10,527 nt of DNA from an uncultured Clostridia bacterium (GTDB lineage Bacteria; Bacillota; Clostridia; TANB77; CAG-508). The translations under genes were made by a program, and so were the position numbers. The DNA lies in assembly GCA_947628395.1 (NCBI GenBank), contig CANQZP010000045.1:1-10527 (forward strand), read 5' to 3'. The notes under the pieces were generated by a model that was given only the letters and a program-made list of their open reading frames with translations, searched no databases and had not been told where the DNA came from. Positions 1 to 5,806 of this stretch are shown here, piece after piece; within the stretch, counting starts at the first letter, position 1, and every line of letters begins with the position of its first letter.

Positions 1-1233
1 CATTGTAGCTGAAACTGCCTCACATCCAGTAGGATAACCTAATGATATTTGATTTAAATATGGAACATTTTTTATATGATAGCTTGTAACAATATTATCA
101 GTTGTTTCTCCATTATTATCAGTAGTTATTACAGGTTTTTCCTTTAAGTAATATCCCTGCTTAATTTGTGTATATCCAACAATTCCTTTTGAATTTCTAA
201 CTTTTTTCCACCCATCGTTTGAATCTTGTAAAAATTCTATTTCTTCATATTTAGCTGTTGTAGCTAAAATTGAATAATCTGTACTATTGCCAGATCGTAT
301 ATTATAAATTCCATTTGCAAATTTCTTTTCATTATTTGGATTATTTTTTAAAACTTCAAATGAACACTCTACTTGCTTATCTCCATTATCTGTTGTCGCA
401 ACAATACTTGCATTGCCTATACCAACTGCTGTTATTTTTCTATCTTGGATTGTAATAATATTTTCATCTGTACTTTTCCAATTTACATCTGTATATGTAG
501 CCTCCAACGGAGAAACTTTAGCATTTATTATATATGTTTGTCCCTTCCCTAATTTTACTTTTGTATCATCTAATATTATTTCTTCTACAGGTATTTTTTT
601 TACTTCAATATCAATAGTTTTTATTATTTCATTTTTGTAATTTTTTACATTAATTGTGCTTGTCCCAATACCATTTGCTATTAAATTTCCATTTGTATCT
701 GCTTGTAACACTTCTATATTAGAAGATTCATAAACTATTTCTTTGTGAGTTGTTTCTTCTGGTATAATAGTTGCATTTAACTGATAAATATCTCCTAATT
801 TTAATTCTGTAACTAAATTATCAATAGTGATATCTTGCATTTTAACTAAACACTCAACCTCTATTTCATTACTTTTTGTTTCATTATCACTTAAATATAT
901 AGTCGCTTTACCTGTTGCTTTTCCAATTACTTTACCATCTATTACTTGTATTATATCTTCATTAGAACTATGCCATTTCAAATCACTTTTTGAATAGTCA
1001 TCTGGATATATTTTTGTTTCAATCTCTAATTCTTGCCCTATTTCTATCTCATTTTGTTTCATACTTATTTCTATGTTTTTTATAGTAATAGGATTAAAAG
1101 CCAATATGGTTTGTCTCAGTAATCCTATCTTATTTATACATATAACTACTAATAATATTATTAAGACTACTACTATTTTTATTGATATATTCTTTTTTTT
1201 GTTATTTACTTTTTTTCTTAAGTGCTTTGACAA
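1..1233 (-). CDS. Membrane-anchored Big_2 x3 / SH3b / C39-like peptidase, C-terminus cut off by the window edge
   Basis: The frame is open for 411 codons and runs off the left edge. It starts at a TTG (1231-1233) placed 7 nt after a perfect AGGAGGA; the first in-frame ATG (residue 58) lies beyond the membrane segment. Seen: a Lys/Arg-rich start, one hydrophobic segment (about residues 16-33), then three Ig-like repeats (about 54-130, 135-212, 217-295), each with a Pro-x-x-(3-5)-(W/Y)xSS/T-N/E core and a G-x-A/S-T/S-I end, as in Big_2. An SH3b-like module follows (about 304-364: NGIYNIRSGNS, DGWKKV, GIVGY). The C39_2-like peptidase begins with VPYLNQ and GYPTGCEAVSAT; Cys404 is the likely nucleophile. 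The catalytic His and Asp would lie outside the window. Inferred: a cell-surface cysteine peptidase or peptidase-like protein held on a stalk. It lies 114 nt downstream of anti-sigma1 with no obvious terminator between, and has an ECF-like promoter, so it may be a target of that circuit. The substrate is unknown. Confidence 0.85.
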   Translation of the reverse strand, partial: MSKHLRKKVNNKKKNISIKIVVVLIILLVVICINKIGLLRQTILAFNPITIKNIEISMKQNEIEIGQELEIETKIYPDDYSKSDLKWHSSNEDIIQVIDGKVIGKATGKATIYLSDNETKSNEIEVECLVKMQDITIDNLVTELKLGDIYQLNATIIPEETTHKEIVYESSNIEVLQADTNGNLIANGIGTSTINVKNYKNEIIKTIDIEVKKIPVEEIILDDTKVKLGKGQTYIINAKVSPLEATYTDVNWKSTDENIITIQDRKITAVGIGNASIVATTDNGDKQVECSFEVLKNNPNNEKKFANGIYNIRSGNSTDYSILATTAKYEEIEFLQDSNDGWKKVRNSKGIVGYTQIKQGYYLKEKPVITTDNNGETTDNIVTSYHIKNVPYLNQISLGYPTGCEAVSATM

Positions 1234-1240
1234 TTTTATT

Positions 1241-1247
1241 TCCTCCT
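1241..1247 (-). promoter_or_regulatory. Strong ribosome binding site that fixes the TTG start of the C39-like gene
   Basis: Read on the minus strand this is AGGAGGA, 7 nt before the TTG. No other start codon is suitably placed, so it decides the start and explains why an ATG-only gene search misses this gene. Confidence 0.8.
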
Positions 1248-1266
1248 AAAAAATATTTATACTTAT

Positions 1267-1295
1267 AATTACAATTAAAATTGCAAAAAGTTTCA
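1267..1295 (-). promoter_or_regulatory. Promoter of the C39-like gene, ECF-type motif
   Basis: On the minus strand TGAAAC (1290-1295) is followed after 17 nt by GTAATT (1267-1272). TGAAAC followed by a T-run is the usual -35 of Bacillus-type ECF sigma factors, and the GTAAT block recurs before both sigma genes here. The same bases can also be read as a sigma-A promoter, TTGAAA-N17-TGTAAT (1291-1296 and 1268-1273). The sequence alone cannot separate the two readings, and both may operate. Confidence 0.5.
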
Positions 1296-1347
1296 AAAAA
1301 AGACAAAATAAAAGTTCTACACTAGTTATAATTTTTAAAATAGATAA

Positions 1348-2541
1348 TTATTTAATTTTCTTTAATATTATTTCTACATCATCACCTTTGTAATTTAAAC
1401 TTATTTTTATTTCATCTGTAGCATTATATTTGTTCATATCGAAAGTTTGCCAATATACTAGATATTTCATATCCTTATTAGCATATCCGCAATCTTCACT
1501 AGTACTATTAGATGGATAAAATTTTTCACCTTTTTCGTTTTCAACATATTCATTCTTAAATTTTCTATTTTCCATAAGTTTTTTATAATCTTCAACTGTC
1601 ATATTTTTATCTTTTTCATATTGTTCAATAAATTTCCTCATTTTAGTTTCTTCATCATCATCTAAATTATAAGGTAACTCAGGTGGTTCTTCTGTTGTAA
1701 TTTGAATTTTTGTATTAGTATTTGTAACAACAACTTCATCTATATTAAATTTATCATTAGTACAACTTACAACTTCATAATAATAATTTTCTCTATTATA
1801 AAAATCTTCTGGTAAATCTATATGAATATCCCAGTTTCCATTGATGATATTTTCATTATAATCATACCCAATAATCTTTATAGTATTAACTATTAGGTTA
1901 AGACTTTTACTCTTTGGAAAATTATTTGCATTTAGATTATAGATTAGATTTACCTGATTTTCATTTACGGATTTTATATAATAATTCCCACCAGAATTTA
2001 TATAATTTTCATTGGTTTGTTTCCAAGAATAATTAAGGGATTTATCTTTACAAAATTTATCAAAAATATCTTTATCTTCACAACATAGAATTTTATTATC
2101 ATTATCAGATATAAGTAAATCTACTAATTCAATTCTATTTATTTCTTTAGTAACTACTTCATCATTAAATTTTAATTGAAAAGAAAGATTTAGAGTATAA
2201 TCATCCATTACTACATTATCAACTTTAATTCCAATACCATTTGAGATAACAAATTCATCTTTATTTTCTAGAATATATCCATTTTCTATTGCTGTATCTA
2301 TACCTTTATTATAGTTAAAAAAATGTTCAATTTTTTCATGATTAGATACGGCAAAAATCATTCCGCTAATAACAAATACAAAAGTACATAAAATTGGAAT
2401 AAGTTTTAAAATGCGATTTGAACTTTTTATTTTTTTATCTTCACACATATATATATTGTTTCTTATCATTTCTTTGTAACTACTGGGAATATAGATATCT
2501 GATTTCAGTATTCTTTCAATTTCTAAATCGATGTTTTTCAT
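1348..2541 (-). CDS. DUF4179-type membrane anti-sigma factor (anti-sigma1), partner of the 171-aa ECF sigma factor
   Basis: A 397-residue protein. Seen: a charged cytoplasmic N-terminus (1-43), one membrane segment (about 44-66, ILKLIPILCTFVFVISGMIF), and a large outer region beginning with the DUF4179 hallmark GIDTAIENGYI (80-90) and a VMDDYTLNLSF strand. It ends in a conserved domain with YWQTFDMNKYNATDEIKI near the C-terminus. Known of the family: DUF4179 proteins are typically encoded directly behind ECF sigma genes and are taken to be their membrane anti-sigma factors. Context agrees: the start lies 1 nt after the sigma1 stop, and its AGGAG lies inside the end of the sigma gene, so the two are translationally coupled. 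It is a paralogue of the 448-residue protein at 3824-5170, but the first 43 residues differ, consistent with separate sigma partners. The N-terminus has no zinc-finger (ZAS) HxxxCxxC motif. The signal sensed is unknown. Confidence 0.85.
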   Translation of the reverse strand: MKNIDLEIERILKSDIYIPSSYKEMIRNNIYMCEDKKIKSSNRILKLIPILCTFVFVISGMIFAVSNHEKIEHFFNYNKGIDTAIENGYILENKDEFVISNGIGIKVDNVVMDDYTLNLSFQLKFNDEVVTKEINRIELVDLLISDNDNKILCCEDKDIFDKFCKDKSLNYSWKQTNENYINSGGNYYIKSVNENQVNLIYNLNANNFPKSKSLNLIVNTIKIIGYDYNENIINGNWDIHIDLPEDFYNRENYYYEVVSCTNDKFNIDEVVVTNTNTKIQITTEEPPELPYNLDDDEETKMRKFIEQYEKDKNMTVEDYKKLMENRKFKNEYVENEKGEKFYPSNSTSEDCGYANKDMKYLVYWQTFDMNKYNATDEIKISLNYKGDDVEIILKKIK

Positions 2542-2542
2542 T

Positions 2543-3058
2543 TTACTTGTCTCCTTCTAATATTTTTTTTATTTTTTGACGTGCTCTAGAGATTCTATTT
2601 TTTACGGTACTAATAGGTATATTTAATATTTGAGAGATTTCTTTATTGGAATATTTCTCTAAATAGTAAAGTATTATAACAATTCTATATTTATAATCTA
2701 AATCTTTTATCAATAATTCAAATTCAACATTACTTTCTATTGAATTTTCTTCTTCCATAGTATAATAATTTTCTAGTATATTGTTTTCAATTGAAATATG
2801 TTTTTTATTTTTCTTATAAATACTATTACATTTATTAATTAATATTTTTATAATCCAAGTTTTAAAATAATTATTTGCTCTTAATTTTTTTATGTTTTGA
2901 TATGCTTGAATTATAGTTTCTTGAACAGCTTCTTCTATATCACATTCTGAGTTGAGTCGCATTTTTGCAATTTTATATAAATCTATCTCTATTTCTATAA
3001 TTAATTTATTAAATGCTTCCTTATCTCCTCTTTTTGCTTCTTTAACTAGTGTTTCCAT
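2543..3058 (-). CDS. ECF-family RNA polymerase sigma factor (sigma1)
   Basis: 171 residues, the usual ECF length. Region 2 (about 9-80) includes the DIEEAVQETIIQAYQNI helix and the -10-recognising stretch FKTWIIKILINKC. Region 4 (about 112-165) carries the helix-turn-helix EISQILNIPISTVKNRISRAR that binds the -35 element. There is no region 1 or 3, as expected for this class. AAGGAG lies 8 nt before the ATG. The anti-sigma gene follows after 1 nt, so the pair is one transcription unit. The upstream TGCAAC-N18-GTAATT motif suggests autoregulation. The sequence resembles the SigV/SigM/SigW group in general form, but no specific orthologue can be named from sequence alone. Confidence 0.93.
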   Translation of the reverse strand: METLVKEAKRGDKEAFNKLIIEIEIDLYKIAKMRLNSECDIEEAVQETIIQAYQNIKKLRANNYFKTWIIKILINKCNSIYKKNKKHISIENNILENYYTMEEENSIESNVEFELLIKDLDYKYRIVIILYYLEKYSNKEISQILNIPISTVKNRISRARQKIKKILEGDK

Positions 3059-3116
3059 AATTTTATCTCCTTCTAAGAATCATTTGTTTAATGTTTTCTA
3101 TATATTAGACATTTTT

Positions 3117-3146
3117 AATTACGTATTTGGTCTCATTTTTGTTGCA
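3117..3146 (-). promoter_or_regulatory. Putative autoregulated ECF promoter of sigma1 / anti-sigma1
   Basis: On the minus strand TGCAAC (3141-3146) is followed by GTAATT (3117-3122) with 18 nt between, or by CGTAAT with 17 nt. A CGT-containing -10 at 16-17 nt is typical of Bacillota ECF promoters. An A-run lies just upstream of the -35. Transcription would begin roughly 50 nt before the sigma1 ATG. Confidence 0.55.
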
Positions 3147-3203
3147 TTTTTACAATTTTTTTGTTTAAGATTAGTTATCTTTTTTTCTAAATACTTTAAA
3201 AAA

Positions 3204-3231
3204 TGCAACCATTTTCAAAAAAGTGGTAATA
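3204..3231 (+). promoter_or_regulatory. Putative autoregulated ECF promoter of sigma2 / anti-sigma2
   Basis: TGCAAC (3204-3209) is followed after 16 nt by GTAATA (3226-3231). The -35 block, with its upstream A-run, is identical over 11 bp to that of the divergent sigma1 promoter. The spacing is 2 nt shorter than for sigma1, which could be one basis for separate recognition. Confidence 0.5.
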
Positions 3232-3273
3232 TATAGACAAAGATATCTTTTGATGAAACGAGGTTAAAATCCA

Positions 3274-3819
3274 ATGATAGAATTAAAAAATAAAAAAATT
3301 CATAACTATATTAATAATAACATATTAGAAATAGAAACAGTAATTAAAGATTATACAAACTATATTAATACAATAATTAGAAATACCTATACTTTTCTGC
3401 CAGATGAAGATATTGAAGAAATTATTTTAGATGTATTTTTAATAGTTTGGAAAAATCAGAATAAATTAGACATTAATAAAAATATGTCATCTTACCTGGC
3501 AGGAATAACACACAATTTAATTAAAAAGAAATGTAGGACATGCAAACTTAATGAAAATATTGAAAACTATGAAGAACAATGTATTGATTTAACTAATATT
3601 GAATTTAATTATTTACAAAATGAAAAAAATAAACAGATATTAGAAAAACTGGAAAAGTTGAAAAAAGAAGACAAAGAAATATTTATTATGTATTACTATA
3701 ATGAAAAAACTATAAAGGAAATTTCAAAGATATTTAATATGTCAGAAGAAAAAATAAAGTCAAAATTATTTAGAGGTAGAAAGAAATTAAAAAAACTCTT
3801 TAAAGGAAAGGAGGTATAA
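3274..3819 (+). CDS. ECF-family RNA polymerase sigma factor (sigma2)
   Basis: 181 residues. Region 2 lies at about 22-90, with DEDIEEIILDVFLIVWKN as the polymerase-binding helix and SYLAGITHNLIKKK as the -10-reading helix. Region 4 lies at about 118-176, with the helix-turn-helix TIKEISKIFNMSEEKIKSK and the closing LFRGRKKLKKLF. It is very lysine- and asparagine-rich. The sequence is clearly different from sigma1, so this is not a recent copy. The ribosome binding site is only GAGG, 10 nt before the ATG, weaker than that of the following anti-sigma gene; this would favour an excess of the anti-sigma protein. The anti-sigma2 gene starts 4 nt after the stop. Confidence 0.9.
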   Translation: MIELKNKKIHNYINNNILEIETVIKDYTNYINTIIRNTYTFLPDEDIEEIILDVFLIVWKNQNKLDINKNMSSYLAGITHNLIKKKCRTCKLNENIENYEEQCIDLTNIEFNYLQNEKNKQILEKLEKLKKEDKEIFIMYYYNEKTIKEISKIFNMSEEKIKSKLFRGRKKLKKLFKGKEV

Positions 3820-3823
3820 ATCA

Positions 3824-5170
3824 ATGAAAAATAATATTGAAGAAACTATCTTAGAAAAATTCAAAATGAATATAGCTTTAGATAATTTTAGAAAAGAGAT
3901 TAACAATAATACTTTTCCCGAAGAAGAAAGGAGATATATTATGAGAAAAAAAATATTAGCAACAGCATGTATAAGTTTTGTTTTGGTATCTGGTATTGTT
4001 CTAGCGACTAATATAAAGAGCATCAAGCATTATTTCAGAAAACTCGGAAATGGAATGGATTCAGCAATAGAACATGGATATATTTCAAATACCGAAATGG
4101 ATTATGAGAAATCTAATACTGATGTAAGTACTCAATGTGGCGAAATAATTGATAACATAAATGTAGAAGCTAAAATAGAAAACTTCTTAATGGATGATTA
4201 TAATTTAAGTACAGAATTTAGTTTTAAATTTGATGATAAAATTAATGAATATATAAATATAGATAATATTCATAATATTGAATTAAAAGATTTAATTATA
4301 AGGGATGAAGAAAACAGAATACTATATGCCGGAAATGATAAAGAGGCTTTTGAAAGTTATTGTCAAGAATATAATTTACCATATATTTTTGGTGAATGTA
4401 ATGAAAATTACTTGAATAATGGTCTAAATAATTTTCCATCCCTTCGTAGTAAAGAAAATAATTTAGTAAAATTAATGTATAATATGTATGCAGAAAAATA
4501 TCCAAAATCTAAAAAATTATATTTTTCTTTTGGAAAAATAACATTTTTAGAAGAAAATAGCGACAAAATACTTACACTAAAAGGCGATTGGCAAATAGAA
4601 TTAGATGTACCTGAAAAAATGTATAACAGAACATCAGAGAGTTATAAAGTAGTAGGATGTAATAATGATGATTTTGAAGTTTATTATTGTGAAGTCTCAG
4701 ATACTGGTTTAGAAATAGGTATTATTATAAATAATATCGAAGAACCTAAAAAACCAAAAGAACTAGAAGATGAAATATTAAGCAAATATGCACATCATTA
4801 TGATTCGATGGCTGATATAGAATTACGCTCTAAACTTTCTGAATCTCCATATAAGGAAATATATAATGAATATCAGAAAAAAACCAGACCAATCCTTACA
4901 GATGGCACTTATGTAGGACTAATTGGCCTAGATGCTGAAGATTCTACAGGAAAATGTTATGTTGAAAATTCTAATGGTGAGAAATTTGAATGTACATTTA
5001 GTCCAAGTAGAAAATATAAATTAGAATGGCTAAATGGAAATAAATATAATTATTATGAAACTTTTGGAATGACAAAATATGATGCAACTGATAATATAAA
5101 AGTATTTTTAAACTACTATGGAAAACCAGTGGAAATAGAATTAGGAAAAATAAAGATAAATAACCCATAG
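3824..5170 (+). CDS. DUF4179-type membrane anti-sigma factor (anti-sigma2), partner of the 181-aa ECF sigma factor
   Basis: 448 residues. Seen: a cytoplasmic N-terminus (1-42), one membrane segment (about 43-62, KILATACISFVLVSGIVLAT), and an outer domain starting with the DUF4179-like GNGMDSAIEHGYI (75-87) and FLMDDYNLSTEFSFKF. The middle matches anti-sigma1 block by block (NENYLNNG, MYAEKYPKSKKLYF, GDWQIELDVPE, VVGCNNDDF, IEEPKKP), and so does the end (TFGMTKYDATDNIKVFLNYY). It is 51 residues longer, partly through an extra stretch around 360-400 next to YVENSNGEKF. The N-terminal 40 residues are unlike those of anti-sigma1, consistent with a different sigma partner. A near-perfect AAAGGAGGT (3807-3815) stands 8 nt before the ATG, overlapping the end of sigma2. 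A second strong initiation site inside the gene could give a form that begins at Met40. A hairpin terminator follows the stop codon. Confidence 0.85.
   Translation: MKNNIEETILEKFKMNIALDNFRKEINNNTFPEEERRYIMRKKILATACISFVLVSGIVLATNIKSIKHYFRKLGNGMDSAIEHGYISNTEMDYEKSNTDVSTQCGEIIDNINVEAKIENFLMDDYNLSTEFSFKFDDKINEYINIDNIHNIELKDLIIRDEENRILYAGNDKEAFESYCQEYNLPYIFGECNENYLNNGLNNFPSLRSKENNLVKLMYNMYAEKYPKSKKLYFSFGKITFLEENSDKILTLKGDWQIELDVPEKMYNRTSESYKVVGCNNDDFEVYYCEVSDTGLEIGIIINNIEEPKKPKELEDEILSKYAHHYDSMADIELRSKLSESPYKEIYNEYQKKTRPILTDGTYVGLIGLDAEDSTGKCYVENSNGEKFECTFSPSRKYKLEWLNGNKYNYYETFGMTKYDATDNIKVFLNYYGKPVEIELGKIKINNP
3927..3943 (+). promoter_or_regulatory. Possible internal ribosome binding site and start (Met40) in the anti-sigma2 gene
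   Basis: AAAGGAG (3927-3933) is followed after 7 nt by an in-frame ATG (3941-3943), which is ideal spacing. The product would begin MRKKILAT and go straight into the membrane helix, missing the cytoplasmic sigma-binding segment. The purine-rich run also encodes EEERR, so chance is a real alternative. Confidence 0.35.
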
Positions 5171-5180
5171 AACCAAATAG

Positions 5181-5225
5181 GACACCTACCCAAAGTAATA
5201 GACTTTTGGTAGGTGTCTAATTTTT
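5181..5225 (+). terminator. Intrinsic terminator of the sigma2 / anti-sigma2 unit
   Basis: GACACCTACC (5181-5190) pairs perfectly with GGTAGGTGTC (5208-5217), and inside it AAAGT pairs with ACTTT. The plus-strand transcript then reads TAATTTTT. On the minus strand no T-run follows, so it mainly stops the plus transcript before the convergent gene at 5233. Confidence 0.88.
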
Positions 5226-5232
5226 GCTTATT

Positions 5233-5745
5233 CTAATAATATCTTGGCTGATATGGAGGCATTCCTCCTGGACGATTTGGTCCTCCTTGCCATCCTGGAG
5301 GTGGCATACCTGGTCCCATAGGCAGTCTATTAGGTCTACCCGGACGACTTGGGAAAAGATTTTTTAAAATCAAAATTCTAATTAAATCTCTAAGACTATT
5401 GTTATTTGGTGAGCGAGTTTCTTCTTCTTTCCTTACATTATTTGTTTTATTTTGGTTTTCTACTTTTGTACTCTCTACTCCTCTAGTTTCAGAATATTGA
5501 TTATATACTTGTTCAGTCATTTGCTCTAAAACTTCTTTTGAAAATTTAGTATTTCTATATTTAGAACAACAATTTTCAACAATAGGATTTACTTGATGAT
5601 ATATCTCAGGATACATACCTTCTATATCCATATTTTGATTATTATCATACTCATAATACATTGGATATGTATTAAAATTATTATTCATCATATTATTATA
5701 TCCTAAAGTATTTCTCATATAATCTTCGTAATTATTATAGTACAT
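5233..5745 (-). CDS. Tyr/Asn-rich, Pro/Gly-tailed protein, possibly a spore coat or surface protein
   Basis: 170 residues from the ATG at 5743-5745, which has AGAGGAGG 7 nt upstream. An in-frame ATG 9 codons further up lacks a ribosome binding site and lies in the terminator loop of murD, so I rejected it. Seen: residues 1-40 are rich in Asn, Tyr and Met; a compact segment about 42-86 (MYPEIYHQVNPIVENCC, then EVLEQMTEQVYNQY) carries a Cys-Cys pair (59-60); a polar linker of about 88-116 follows; a short hydrophobic helix LRDLIRILILKNLF is at 118-131; the tail 132-170 is a Pro/Gly/Arg-rich run ending RYY. There is no signal peptide or membrane helix. From memory, Clostridia encode similar short proteins with a MYPEIY-like core, but I cannot assign a named family. 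Composition and the sigma-K-like promoter suggest a spore-surface role; this is inference. Confidence 0.7.
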   Translation of the reverse strand: MYYNNYEDYMRNTLGYNNMMNNNFNTYPMYYEYDNNQNMDIEGMYPEIYHQVNPIVENCCSKYRNTKFSKEVLEQMTEQVYNQYSETRGVESTKVENQNKTNNVRKEEETRSPNNNSLRDLIRILILKNLFPSRPGRPNRLPMGPGMPPPGWQGGPNRPGGMPPYQPRYY

Positions 5746-5791
5746 AAAAAAACCTCCTCTATTTTTTAACATATAATATGAGAAGGTTTTT
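5746..5791 (-). terminator. murD operon terminator whose 3' arm contains the next gene's ribosome binding site
   Basis: On the minus strand AAAAACCTTCTC (5780-5791) pairs with GAGGAGGTTTTT (5748-5759), 12 bp with one mismatch. The loop is 20 nt and seven T follow. The GAGGAGG in the 3' arm is the Shine-Dalgarno sequence of the coat-like gene, so read-through RNA from murD would have that site paired. Confidence 0.75.
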
Positions 5792-5800
5792 AAATGTGTT
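5772..5800 (-). promoter_or_regulatory. Sigma-K-like promoter of the coat-like gene
   Basis: On the minus strand AACA (5797-5800) is followed after 16 nt by CATATTATA (5772-5780). This fits the Bacillus sigma-K consensus mACm-N16/17-CATAnnnTA at every specified base. The predicted start, about 7-10 nt downstream, falls inside the loop of the murD terminator, so this transcript would lack the 5' arm and leave the ribosome binding site open. In AT-rich DNA such a match can arise by chance. Confidence 0.45.
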
Positions 5801-5806
5801 ACTATT

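Larger units (their letters stand above)
3059..3273. promoter_or_regulatory. Divergent intergenic region between the two sigma genes
   Basis: These 215 bp hold both sigma promoters facing outward. Two nested inverted repeats mark it. The inner one is GTTGCATTTTT (3141-3151) with AAAAATGCAAC (3199-3209), 11 bp exact, carrying the two -35 elements. The outer one is TCTATATATTA (3097-3107) with TAATATATAGA (3227-3237), also 11 bp exact but low in complexity. The central 3152-3198 is AT-rich with no gene. The arrangement looks like a promoter duplicated in inverted orientation, with different distances between the two blocks on the two sides (33 versus 17 nt). Confidence 0.65.

Noticed and set aside
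270..640. Two plus-strand open frames (61 and 75 residues)
   Set aside because: They lie antisense inside the long TTG-started Big_2/C39-like gene and have no ribosome binding site or family features.
1234..1347. Terminator after anti-sigma1
   Set aside because: Only weak AT-only complementarity is seen, with no GC stem followed by T-run; read-through into the peptidase gene remains possible.
2952..3236. Plus-strand open frame of 94 residues across the sigma1 start and promoter region
   Set aside because: It is mostly antisense to sigma1, covers the divergent promoters and has no ribosome binding site.
3787..4505. Minus-strand open frames within the anti-sigma2 gene
   Set aside because: They are antisense shadows of a well-supported coding region.
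5746..5772. Upstream ATG giving a 179-residue coat-like protein
   Set aside because: It lacks a ribosome binding site and the extra codons read through the real AGAGGAGG and the terminator loop; the ATG at 5743-5745 has ideal spacing.
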